Part shown: positions 15,766 through 23,900 of the stretch, piece after piece
Layout: each line of letters opens with the position of its first letter
How positions within the stretch are numbered: position 1 is the first letter of the stretch
The notes under the pieces: model-generated
Database searches by the model: none
What the model saw: only the letters and a program-made list of their open reading frames with translations
Told to the model about the DNA's origin: nothing
Source of the DNA: Flavobacterium sp. UBA6203
Lineage (GTDB): Bacteria > Bacteroidota > Bacteroidia > Flavobacteriales > Flavobacteriaceae
DNA: 28,127 nucleotides
Assembly (NCBI GenBank): GCA_002421645.1
Contig: DIST01000061.1
Location: forward strand, 1-28,127
Reading direction: 5' to 3'
Made by a program: the position numbers and the translations under genes

Positions 15766-16647
15766 ATGCTACTAAAACAATACAAAACCCACTTTTTCGA
15801 TTCTTTAAAAAATATCCAAGACGAACAAGAAATTGAAAGTTACTTTTTCATTCTAACCGAATATTTGCATAATTTAAAGCGAGTAGACGTTGCTTTGAAT
15901 CCGAATTTTGAACTTTCAGATGCAGCAATTGAAAAGTGGAATACAATTTTAGTGGATTTACAACAAGAAAAACCCATTCAATACATCACAGGAGAAGCGT
16001 GGTTTTACGGTTTGCAATTTGAAGTCAATGAAAACACATTAATTCCAAGACCAGAAACGGAAGAACTTGTTGAATGGATTTTGAATTCACCCATAACCCA
16101 ACACCCAACACCTTTTACCATTTTAGACATTGGAACAGGAACAGGATGTATTCCGATTTCATTAAAAACTAATTTACCTCAAGCCAATGTTTCGGCAATT
16201 GATGTTTCCGAAAAAGCATTAGAAGTGGCTAAAAGAAATGCAGTTTCAAATAAAGTTGATGTTAATTTTATTCAAGCTAACATATTAGAAGTGGAAGATT
16301 TATCTCAACTCCAATCACCCATCACCCATCACCCATCACCTTACAATATCATCGTCTCCAATCCACCTTATGTTCGTAATTTAGAAAAAGAAGAAATCAA
16401 AAAAAATGTCTTAGACTACGAACCACATTTAGCGCTATTTGTAGAAGATACTGATGCATTACTTTTTTATAGAAAAATTGCACAATTAGCACTGAAAAAC
16501 TTAACTCCAAACGGATTATTATTCTTCGAAATCAATCAATATTTAGGAAAAGAAACCATTGAATTATTACAAAATTTAGGCTTCAAAAATGTTGAATTGA
16601 AAAAAGATATTTACGGTAATGATCGAATGATTAGATGTTCGATTTAG
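15766..16647 (+). CDS. prmC: Release factor glutamine N5-methyltransferase, with repeat-encoded insertions
   Basis: PrmC methylates the GGQ glutamine of peptide release factors. The N-terminal helical domain carries PIQYITGEAWFYGLQFEVN and LIPRPETEELVEW; the methyltransferase domain has motif I ILDIGTGTGCIPIS (around 120) and the catalytic NPPY at 199-202. At 293 residues it is slightly long. The reason is visible: residues about 108-116 (SPITQHPTP) and 184-192 (SPITHHPSP) are encoded by heptamer DNA repeats, and they replace the loops before motif I and before NPPY. Both insertions are in frame and in loops that vary in the family, so the enzyme probably works. Slippage in a 7-bp repeat would shift the frame, which would be costly for this gene. 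Confidence 0.94.
   Translation: MLLKQYKTHFFDSLKNIQDEQEIESYFFILTEYLHNLKRVDVALNPNFELSDAAIEKWNTILVDLQQEKPIQYITGEAWFYGLQFEVNENTLIPRPETEELVEWILNSPITQHPTPFTILDIGTGTGCIPISLKTNLPQANVSAIDVSEKALEVAKRNAVSNKVDVNFIQANILEVEDLSQLQSPITHHPSPYNIIVSNPPYVRNLEKEEIKKNVLDYEPHLALFVEDTDALLFYRKIAQLALKNLTPNGLLFFEINQYLGKETIELLQNLGFKNVELKKDIYGNDRMIRCSI
16088..16112 (+). repeat. Heptamer array in prmC, first copy
   Basis: The units are CACCCAT, AACCCAA, CACCCAA and CACC, about 3.6 units. It encodes SPITQHPTP in frame, just before methyltransferase motif I. Confidence 0.75.
16314..16340 (+). repeat. Heptamer array in prmC, second copy
   Basis: Three perfect ATCACCC units plus ATCACC. It encodes SPITHHPSP in frame, just before the NPPY motif. 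Repeated heptamers cycle through all three frames in 21 bases, and ATCACCC gives no stop codon on this strand but does on the other. Confidence 0.85.
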
Positions 16648-16655
16648 GTTTGTAG

Positions 16656-16745
16656 CACAAAGTTTAACAAAGTTTTTTCACAAAGTCCCACGTAGATATA
16701 ATTTAAAAACCTTGTGAACCTTGTGCCTTCTTCGTGTTCCTTGTG
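16656..16745. repeat. Inverted CACAAAG / CCTTGTG array between prmC and the permease gene
   Basis: The left half has CACAAAG (16656-16662), AACAAAG (16666-16672) and CACAAAG (16679-16685). The right half has CCTTGTG at 16710-16716, 16719-16725 and 16739-16745 plus a diverged copy between. The halves are roughly inverted and could fold into a long hairpin between the two convergent genes, possibly serving as terminator. Confidence 0.5.
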
Positions 16746-16754
16746 GTTAACTTT

Positions 16755-17996
16755 TTATTCATATCTCAACGCTTCCACTGGATCTAATTTCGAAGCTTTT
16801 ATTGCAGGAATTAATCCAGAAAGTATTGTAACGGCAAAAGTTACTATAAAAGCCCATATAATTGCCATCCAAGGTGTTGTAAAAGCGAATCCAATAGCTG
16901 ATGCGATTCCAAATCCAATTAAAATTCCTAAAATGATACCAACAATTCCTCCAATTTGACCAATAATCAAAGTTTCGGTAAAAAACTGCCACGCAATCGT
17001 ACTTCGTTTCGCACCAAGTGATTTTCTAACTCCAATTTCTCGCGTTCTTTCGGTAACAGAAACCAACATGATGTTCATTAAGGCAATCGAAGAACCAAAA
17101 ATGGTAATAATTCCAATTACCCATGCCGAAATTCCCAAAACAGCTGTATTAGAAAGTAAGGTTTGAATTAAATCATCGCTTCGTTCTATTCCGAAGTTAT
17201 CTTTTTCTATTGGATTTAGTTTGCGAACTCTTCGCATTGTGATAATGGCATCATCAACCGCTTCATCCAGCAAACCTTCATTGGTAACCATAACATCTAA
17301 ATCGTAGTTAATGTTTGGAGCAGAAAACAGTGAACGCGCCACTTGTGTTGGAATTAAAACACGTAAATCTTGACTGTTTCCAAAAGTAGAACCTTTCTCT
17401 TTCAAAACCCCAATCACTTTAAATTTGGCACCACGAATTGAAATGGTTTTGTCTAACGGATTGATGTTTTCAAACAATCCTTTTTCAAAATCCGAACCTA
17501 AAACACAAACGTAATTGTTGTTTGCTATGTCAAAGGAATTGAAATTTCTACCTTTTACAACTTCTAAACCTTTATTCGGACAAAAATTTTCATCCACACC
17601 AACGATAGAAATTTCTGGATCGGTCTTTTTTTCTCCATATTTCACTTCAACCGCCGAGCCTGCTGTAAATGATAACGATGTGGTAGTAAACGGAAAATTA
17701 AATTTATCTTGAAAAGCCTTAGCTTCAGGGTAACTGATGATAGGATTGACACGTTGTTCGGTATCGTTTTGATTAATTTCAGACGAAAAATCATATTGAC
17801 TTATAGAAAAAGTATTCGCTCCCATAGAAGCAAAATCTTTTAAAATTGTATTCTCTAGCGCTGAAACTACCGTAAGAATCCCAACTAAAGCCGTGATTCC
17901 AATAGCAATAATCATTACTGTTAATGAAGTACGCAAAGCCTGACTTCTAATGGAATCAAGCGCAATTTTTGTATTTTCCTTAAATAATCCTACCAT
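16755..17996 (-). CDS. ABC transporter permease, MacB/FtsX type
   Basis: This is the membrane subunit of a type VII (MacB-like) ABC system. The 413 residues give the classic four-helix layout: an N-terminal cytoplasmic helix (FKENTKIALDSIRSQALRTSLT), TM1 (VMIIAIGITALVGILTVVSA), a periplasmic MacB domain of about 220 residues, then three C-terminal helices (ISAWVIGIITIFGSSIALMN, IIGQIGGIVGIILGILIGFG, MAIIWAFIVTFAVTILSG). The signature SVTERTREIGVRKSLGAKRS and the end PAIKASKLDPVEALRYE are intact. No ATPase gene adjoins it, so the partner must be elsewhere or lost. Family members move lipoproteins, drugs or signals; the cargo is unknown. Confidence 0.92.
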   Translation of the reverse strand: MVGLFKENTKIALDSIRSQALRTSLTVMIIAIGITALVGILTVVSALENTILKDFASMGANTFSISQYDFSSEINQNDTEQRVNPIISYPEAKAFQDKFNFPFTTTSLSFTAGSAVEVKYGEKKTDPEISIVGVDENFCPNKGLEVVKGRNFNSFDIANNNYVCVLGSDFEKGLFENINPLDKTISIRGAKFKVIGVLKEKGSTFGNSQDLRVLIPTQVARSLFSAPNINYDLDVMVTNEGLLDEAVDDAIITMRRVRKLNPIEKDNFGIERSDDLIQTLLSNTAVLGISAWVIGIITIFGSSIALMNIMLVSVTERTREIGVRKSLGAKRSTIAWQFFTETLIIGQIGGIVGIILGILIGFGIASAIGFAFTTPWMAIIWAFIVTFAVTILSGLIPAIKASKLDPVEALRYE

Positions 17997-18041
17997 GACT
18001 ATAAGACTAAAGTAAGAGTAAAATGTTACACATAAAAAGTA

Positions 18042-18069
18042 AGAATTTAGAATTTAGAATTTAGAAAGT
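18042..18069. repeat. Left inverted heptamer array of the four-helix-bundle cassette
   Basis: Three perfect AGAATTT units (18042-18062) plus the diverged AGAAAGT. The inverted counterpart is at 18540-18567. Related inner sequence (AATTCTGAAA then AAATCT) follows on both sides. Confidence 0.85.
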
Positions 18070-18124
18070 GAAATTCTGAAATTTTAAATCTCGGAATTGA
18101 TTTTTAATACTGCTAAATATATTC

Positions 18125-18132
18125 GATATTTG
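18125..18132 (+). promoter_or_regulatory. Near-consensus promoter box inside the cassette
   Basis: GATATTTG differs from TAnnTTTG at the first base and lies 18 bp before the ATG at 18151. Confidence 0.35.
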
Positions 18133-18150
18133 CATGAAAATAATTGGCTA

Positions 18151-18513
18151 ATGAAAGAATTTGACTTAAAGAAGCGAACAAAATCATTTACAATTTCAAT
18201 TTTGAATTTGGTAGATAATTTACCAATGAAAAATTCTACAAGAATTATTGCAAATCAATTGGGAAAATCTGGGAGTTCTGTTGGGGCAAATTACAGAGCT
18301 TCATTACGAGCAAGAAGTGATAATGAATATTTGTCAAAGATGAATATTGTTTTAGAAGAAACAGATGAATCTCATTTTTGGTTAGAAGTTCTTCAAGAAT
18401 TAAATGTTGTTGATAATAAAGTGTTGAATGAACTCCTAAATGAAGCAAATGAATTAACTGCAATTTTTGTAACAACCTTAAAAAACACAAAAAGCAGAAT
18501 TAATAATAAATAA
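18151..18513 (+). CDS. Four-helix-bundle protein (S23 / 23S rRNA intervening-sequence family)
   Basis: This small family (TIGR02436/PF05635 type) was first found in intervening sequences of 23S rRNA genes; bAvd of diversity-generating retroelements is a relative. The function of stand-alone copies is unknown. The 120-residue protein starts at ATG 18151, directly at the conserved DLKKRTKSFTISILNLVDNLP. The family hallmarks NSTRIIANQLGKSGSSVGANYRA and the Asp/Glu-rich helix KMNIVLEETDESHFWLEVL are clear. A TTG at 18097 is in frame but upstream of the likely promoter. The gene is enclosed by inverted heptamer arrays (18042-18069 and 18540-18567) with no rRNA or reverse transcriptase nearby, which suggests a small mobile or once-mobile cassette. 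Confidence 0.88.
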   Translation: MKEFDLKKRTKSFTISILNLVDNLPMKNSTRIIANQLGKSGSSVGANYRASLRARSDNEYLSKMNIVLEETDESHFWLEVLQELNVVDNKVLNELLNEANELTAIFVTTLKNTKSRINNK

Positions 18514-18539
18514 ATTATTTTTTAGATTTCTCATTTTCA

Positions 18540-18567
18540 GAATTCTAAATTCTAAATTCTAAATTTA
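18540..18567. repeat. Right inverted heptamer array, abutting hisS
   Basis: GAATTCT, two perfect AAATTCT units and AAATTTA. The array ends 2 bp before the hisS ATG and so forms its immediate 5' leader. Confidence 0.85.
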
Positions 18568-18569
18568 AA

Positions 18570-20246
18570 ATGGCACAAAAACCAAGCATACCAAAAGGAA
18601 CAAGAGATTTTTCACCAGCAGAAGTGGCGAAACGCAATTATATTTTCAGTACGATAAAAACCAATTTTGAGAAATTTGGCTTTCAACCTATTGAAACACC
18701 TTCGTTTGAAAATTCTGAAACCTTAATGGGAAAATATGGAGAAGAAGGCGATCGACTGATTTTTAAGATTTTGAATTCGGGAGATTATTTTAAAGATTTA
18801 AAGGCTGATATTCGTAATAATGCTTTTCTATCGGTAAAATTCAATTTGCTTGTTACTGGACTTATAAATGGATTGAAAAAAAATATTGCGAATTATTCGC
18901 ATAATCTTTTTTTAGAAAAGTTAGATTTTGGATTGAAATATATGTTTGAAAATGATTTTTCAAACAATAAAATAATTTCAGAGTTTTTGATTAGTAAAGA
19001 AAATGAAATTCTAAATTTTATTAATAGTGACGAATGTGATTTAGAAAAAGAAAGTCCTGAAGAGATGGTCTTTAAGCAAGAAAATATCTTTTTAGATTTT
19101 TATAATGCTTATTTAGAAAGTAAAACTTTAGATTATAAAAATAGTGGATCAAAAATTTCCGAAAAAGCCCTTCGCTACGATTTAACCGTTCCTTTTGCGC
19201 GTTATGTAGTGCAACATCAAAACGAAATTGAGTTTCCGTTCAAGCGTTACCAAATTCAACCGGTTTGGCGTGCAGATCGACCTCAAAAAGGACGTTTTAG
19301 AGAGTTTTATCAATGTGATGCCGATGTGGTGGGTTCGAATTCGCTTTGGCAAGAAGTGGAGTTGGTGCAATTGTATGACTCGGTTTTCACGCAATTAGGT
19401 TTAGGTGGCGTTACCATTAAGATTAACAATCGTAAAATCTTATCAGGAATTGCTGAGGTAATTGGCGCTTCGGATAAATTGATTGATTTTACGGTAGCCT
19501 TAGATAAATTAGACAAAATAGGTGAGGACGGCGTGAAAAAAGAAATGTTAGAAAAAGGCATTTCGGAAACCGCAATTGAAAAAGTACAACCATTGTTCAA
19601 TTTCACAGGAACAATCAACGAAAAAATAGAAAAATTAGCACATTTACTTGCTAATTCAGAAGAAGGAATGAAAGGAGTTAACGAGTTGCAATTCATTTGT
19701 GATAACGTTACCACTTTAGGCTTACAAACCGCTTTCTTGGATTTAGATGTTACATTAGCGCGTGGTTTAAATTACTACACAGGAGCCATTTTTGAAGTCG
19801 CTGCGCCAAAAGGTGTGGCAATGGGTTCGATTGGTGGCGGTGGTCGTTATGATGATTTGACAGGGATTTTCGGATTGAAAAACATGTCGGGTGTAGGAAT
19901 TTCATTTGGTTTAGATCGAATTGCTTTGGTAATGGAAGAAGTTGGTTTGTTTCCAGAGGCTGTTTTAGCCACATCAAAAGCGTTGTTCTTAAACTTTGGT
20001 GATAAAGAAGCTTTATATGCGATGAAAGCTATTGGAAAATTACGCCATAAAGGAATCAAAGTCGAATTATATCCAGATAAATCAAAAATCGACAAACAAT
20101 TCAAACACGCAGACAGAAGAGGAATTCCATTTGCAGTAATTGTAGGGGAATCGGAAATAGAGCGTGAAGAATTTGGGTTGAAAAACTTAGCTACTGGCGA
20201 ACAACAAAAAGTGGACTTTGCAACATTAGTTACTTTATTGCAATAA
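18570..20246 (+). CDS. hisS: Histidyl-tRNA synthetase with a large in-frame insertion
   Basis: HisRS charges tRNA-His. Class II motif 1 lies in [17 protein letters not shown], motif 2 in [19 protein letters not shown], the HisA loop in [15 protein letters not shown], and motif 3 in [15 protein letters not shown]; the anticodon-binding domain fills the last ~90 residues. All are intact. The protein has 558 residues, about 100 more than I recall for Flavobacterium HisRS (about 455-460). The excess lies between NSGDYF (69-74) and SEKALRYDL (197-205), a loop that is about 24 residues long in relatives. The inserted DNA is far more AT-rich than the flanks. Start is ATG 18570, 2 bp after the heptamer array. 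The frame is uninterrupted, and hisS is essential, so the product must tolerate the insertion unless another copy exists. Confidence 0.95.
   Translation: MAQKPSIPKGTRDFSPAEVAKRNYIFSTIKTNFEKFGFQPIETPSFENSETLMGKYGEEGDRLIFKILNSGDYFKDLKADIRNNAFLSVKFNLLVTGLINGLKKNIANYSHNLFLEKLDFGLKYMFENDFSNNKIISEFLISKENEILNFINSDECDLEKESPEEMVFKQENIFLDFYNAYLESKTLDYKNSGSKISEKALRYDLTVPFARYVVQHQNEIEFPFKRYQIQPVWRADRPQKGRFREFYQCDADVVGSNSLWQEVELVQLYDSVFTQLGLGGVTIKINNRKILSGIAEVIGASDKLIDFTVALDKLDKIGEDGVKKEMLEKGISETAIEKVQPLFNFTGTINEKIEKLAHLLANSEEGMKGVNELQFICDNVTTLGLQTAFLDLDVTLARGLNYYTGAIFEVAAPKGVAMGSIGGGGRYDDLTGIFGLKNMSGVGISFGLDRIALVMEEVGLFPEAVLATSKALFLNFGDKEALYAMKAIGKLRHKGIKVELYPDKSKIDKQFKHADRRGIPFAVIVGESEIEREEFGLKNLATGEQQKVDFATLVTLLQ
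18804..19127 (+). other. In-frame insertion in the HisRS catalytic domain
   Basis: Boundaries are approximate (residues about 79-186). My hand count over 18841-19140 gives 65 G+C in 300 (22%), against about 40% for 19201-19320. The segment translates into a mostly helical, Asn/Lys/Phe/Ile-rich domain with pieces such as [19 protein letters not shown] and [16 protein letters not shown]. It lacks intein hallmarks. I recognise no family. Confidence 0.75.
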
Positions 20247-20300
20247 TTAATAGCTGAACTTTGTTATGCGCAAACTTGTCACGCTGAAAGCGTCTCTTTT

Positions 20301-20367
20301 ACACAGAGCTTCTTGGAGTTTTTTTTTTGATTTTGATTGTGTTGAAAGAGATTCATAGAGCGTTTCA
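20301..20367 (+). repeat. Direct repeat, copy A
   Basis: It begins ACACAGAGCTTCTTGGAG, continues through a T run, then ATTTTGATTGTGTTGA and ends AGAGCGTTTCA. It is similar along its whole length to copy B at 20465-20530. Confidence 0.8.
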
Positions 20368-20420
20368 ATTATTAATATTAGGAACACAGATTTAAGTAAT
20401 CTTAAAAATTCTAAAAATAA

Positions 20421-20456
20421 CTTTGCGTGCTTTGCGAAAAACTTTGTGCCTTTGCG
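20421..20456 (+). repeat. CTTTGCG/CTTTGTG short repeat block
   Basis: Four units at 20421, 20430, 20442 and 20450, unevenly spaced by 8-12 bases. It resembles the CCTTGTG block at 16710-16745. Confidence 0.65.
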
Positions 20457-20464
20457 TTAAAATT

Positions 20465-20530
20465 ACACCGAGATTCGCTGAGTTTTTTTTAATTTTGATT
20501 GTGTTGAGTAGAGCTACAAAGAGCGTTTCA
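20465..20530 (+). repeat. Direct repeat, copy B
   Basis: It begins ACACCGAGATTCGCTGAG, then a T run, AATTTTGATTGTGTTGA, and ends AGAGCGTTTCA. Confidence 0.8.
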
Positions 20531-20535
20531 CTTTC

Positions 20536-20599
20536 TTGAATTTGTAATTGTTTTTTGAACTTGAACTTGATTTTGCCCTTGAACTTGTAATTGATTTTT
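20536..20599 (+). repeat. TTGAACTTG-type repeat block
   Basis: TTGAATTTGTAATTGTTTTT (20536-20555) recurs as TTGAACTTGTAATTGATTTT (20579-20598), with TTGAACTTGA units between. Its translation would prolong the next ORF by 18 Phe/Glu/Leu-rich residues, which I reject as coding. Confidence 0.6.
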
Positions 20600-20601
20600 A
20601 T

Positions 20602-20949
20602 ATGAATGTAGACGACGAAGCTAAAAAAGTAATTTGGTCCCTTCAGAATAACAAACGTACTGAAGCGGAACGAAATGTATTTGCTCCAACCGGTAAAAAA
20701 CCGATGAATAAAAACGTAGTTTATGTTTTGTCGGCGATTGGAATTACTTTTTTGATGAGTTTTGCGTTGTCTTTATTTTCTAAAGAAACGACTCAGTTTT
20801 GTTTTCTAATTGAAAGTTATTGCTTCAATTCAACTGAAAATCCAATGGCTTACACTTTTTATATCTTTATGAATCTTTGGATTTTAATTTTAGGAATAAC
20901 CATCGCCTATCTTATTGGAAAAAAAATAGGCGATCGATTCAAAATTTAA
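20602..20949 (+). CDS. Small membrane protein of unknown function
   Basis: I do not recognise a family. With ATG 20602 it has 115 residues: a charged cytoplasmic N-terminus of about 35 residues (MNVDDEAKKVIWSLQNNKRT...), a first helix VVYVLSAIGITFLMSFALSL, a short outside loop with two Cys (FCFLIESYCFN), and a second helix FYIFMNLWILILGITIAYLIG, ending with KKIGDRFKI. An earlier in-frame TTG at 20548 lies in repeat DNA and is rejected. The stop codon overlaps that of the giant leftward gene by 4 bp. An inverted repeat ATCGCCTAT (20902-20910) / ATAGGCGAT (20926-20934) sits in its 3' end. Confidence 0.72.
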   Translation: MNVDDEAKKVIWSLQNNKRTEAERNVFAPTGKKPMNKNVVYVLSAIGITFLMSFALSLFSKETTQFCFLIESYCFNSTENPMAYTFYIFMNLWILILGITIAYLIGKKIGDRFKI

Positions 20950-23900
20950 TTACGTATCATAATTTTTTCACTGAAGTATTTGCCTTCATTAGTTTTAATT
21001 TTTACAATATAAACACCAGTTGCAATGTTTTTAATTGGTAGTTTGATATAGTTTTCAAAGCTGTTTACTTTCCAAGTATTTATTTTTTGTCCAAGTATTG
21101 AAAATAAAATGACTTCTTTGATTTCATTATTCTTCGAATTAATAATTTCTAAACTATGATATTCAGAATTATAAAATACAACATTCTCAATACTTTCTTG
21201 AGTATTGTTGGAAAGTGTTTGGTTTGAAAAACGTAGCGAGAATCTATTATTTAAAGTTCCTGCTGGAATTGTAACACTATAATTTGTTAATCGAATATCA
21301 TTATAGCTATTTGTAACATTGTCATGTATATAAATGGGTTGATTTAGGTCTAAATTTTCAACACCTTCAAATATAAAACTAACACTTCCTAATTGACTAG
21401 ATTTTATAGTTATCGGATAAATGGCATTTATGTTAAAATATCCAACACCTTGAATAACTAATTTATAGTTTCCTGATTGAAAATAGGCGTCATCAGGTTG
21501 AACATCGATTATTTCTCCATCATATCCTAAATTATAACCATCGTCTGCATTTTCGTTCATAAATCCAATTAAGAGTTGTCGATGAAAATTTGTACTACCA
21601 ACATATCCTAATCTTATTCGGGTAAAATTATCAGGATTTTCATCTTCATTTCCATTCTCAGTTCTCACTTTTGCGTTTTGTTGTTTAAACATTTCATTTG
21701 AGTTTAAACTGGTTTCTTTTACAAATTTTCTTTGACTGTTTTGAAATATAATTTGACCACCACTAGCATTACCTTTTACAAAATATCCTTGTGCAACAGG
21801 GATATATCTTCCCGGAATTCTTGAGCTTGAGCCTAATCCGCTAATTAATGCAGGTGAAACGGGAGGAACACCACCAACTAAATTTCGAGCAGCATAACCT
21901 CCTTGATATCCTGCTAAAACGTGAGTATTGTTTGAAGCATAATGTTCCCAAAAATATAAAGTTCCAGTGATTGCACTTAAATTATTAATAATGAATTCAT
22001 TTGCATCAAGCGCAGAAGGATACGGATTTCCAATTAAGTTAATGTTGTTAACTCCGATTAGAATTCCAGTATGATTTATTATTCCATTATTTGGTTTTCC
22101 AGTGAAAACATAATTTTGAGGTTGAATATTTGGAGGGGCCACAATTCCACTTCCTTTCATTGTGTAGGCTTGACCTGTTTGGAGTATAGTGTTTTCGTTA
22201 ATCTGTTGCCAATTGGCATATTCTGAAGTAAGATTAATAAATTTATATAACCAATATCGAGCTAATTGCATTGGGTTTGGAGCACCATCGTAGCCTGAAA
22301 TCCATGATATATTTTGAGGATTTGCAGCATTAGTACCATCTCGAAGTATACTTCCAACAGTAAATCCAGTGTTGTTATTTGTAATGCTTGCAATAGAGCT
22401 AACAGGTGATGACCAATAATTGTAATTGTATAAATTTCCAGTTCCTTTTTGGTCTTTTTCAATAGTACCAATACTTGTAGGATCTAAATCACTATCTGCT
22501 GTTTGAAGTAATTGTGAATAATTAACTAAATCAATTGTACCATCTAATTTTAAGTACCAATCATTTTGTAATTTGGTGTCATTAGTAACGTCAATTAGAA
22601 CGTTTGAATCTACAATCATTCCTAAATCGATATGATTTGTATTTGAATTGATATTGTGTTTTACATGAACAATTGACCAATCATAATCGGTAATATCTAA
22701 TCCACGAATTTCCTTTGAAACTGAGTTTATGGCTGTTGGAAAATCACCTGTTTGTTCTGTTACAAATGGCATTGGCGCTTCTTGAACGGCAATTGTTTTT
22801 ACATTAAATATTTTTGCGCCAGGAGTTGTATCTATTGTTGAGGTTGTGTGATTATCAATTACATCGTCTTTATAATTGTCCAATCTAAAGTAGCGAACAA
22901 GATTGATCCATGGCAAACTTGGAATGTCTTTAGGGATAATAGTTCCACGAGTTATACTATTATTATCTTGAATTTCTTGGTACACCACTTTTTGGTATTG
23001 GGAATCGGTTAATGCTATATTAAATAGGCGAACTTCATCAATTTTACCTTTAAAAAATTGTGTATTAGTGATTGAGTTTTTTCCAATGGTAAAAAGGGAA
23101 GTATCTGATATATTTCCAGAAATAGATGTGCTATTTACCATTTCGCCATTAATATATAATTTTAATAGTTCGTTTGGACCATCGTAAACCGCACCAATAT
23201 GAATCCATTGTGCCGAATTTAGAGCCAAATTATTGCTTAACATTGTTCCGTTAGCAACTACTTCTACTTCTTTGGAATTATTTATTTTAATGTAAAATTT
23301 GTCTTGACCTGCTACAATTCCTTCAGAAGAAAATGCAGAGTTGATATTGATCCAAGCCATTAATGAAGCATTTGGCCAATTGGTTATAACGTTGTTGTCA
23401 GTTGCATAATCATTTCTACCATCAAATTCGATGAATAATTTTCGTTCTAAATTTCTAGGTGAACCAAAAACAGTATTATTGGTATCAAAAGCGTCTAAAA
23501 TTCCATCACCATCGGTATCTGTCGTTCCGTCAATAATTCCATCGTTATTGGTGTCTAAACTAGCGTAAAGGGTGTGTGAAATATCAAAAGTTACTCCGTT
23601 TGACATTACATCTAAATAGTCAGGAATTCCATCGCTATCGGTATCTTTAACATAATCAACAAAAGGAGCTAAATTAGTACCTTGATTATTATTTCCATAA
23701 ACATTAAAGGCATAATCATAAATATCTAAAATTCCGTCACCAAAACCTTCTAGGGTGCCGTCTCCATCTGTATCTTTGTTTCTAAAATCTTCTGTTTCTA
23801 AGCCATCTCCTGCGCCATCACCATTAATGTCGCCATCTCCATTTTCATAGCCTGCATAAGCATTTATATTTCCAGCCCAAGATTCATCTACGTCAAAAAC

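Larger units (their letters stand above)
18042..18567 (+). mobile_element. Putative 526-bp four-helix-bundle cassette with inverted terminal heptamer arrays
   Basis: Its boundaries are the two 28-bp arrays. The array arms, the shared inner sequence and the single ORF form a compact unit inserted between the permease gene and hisS. No transposase and no clear target-site duplication are seen, so mobility is an inference. Confidence 0.5.
20247..20601. other. Repeat-rich intergenic region
   Basis: The 355-bp gap holds no supported gene. From left to right: a small hairpin (20281-20293), the first copy of a 67-bp repeat (20301-20367), an AT-rich spacer, a CTTTGCG repeat block (20421-20456), the second 66-bp copy (20465-20530), and a TTGAACTTG repeat block up to the next gene. 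Confidence 0.7.

Noticed and set aside
16314..16340. CRISPR-like repeat array
   Set aside because: Units are 7 bp with no spacers and are translated.
18151..18513. Diversity-generating retroelement accessory protein (bAvd)
   Set aside because: No reverse transcriptase, template repeat or variable repeat is in the window.
18042..18567. rRNA intervening sequence
   Set aside because: There is no 23S rRNA gene on either side.
18804..19127. Intein in hisS
   Set aside because: No Cys/Ser at the left junction, no HN plus Cys/Ser/Thr at the right, and about 100 residues is too short for a normal intein; the site is not at the active centre.
20902..20934. Terminator formed by ATCGCCTAT / ATAGGCGAT
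   Set aside because: The T run is in the loop rather than after the stem for the leftward gene, and the plus-strand stem has no T run after it.
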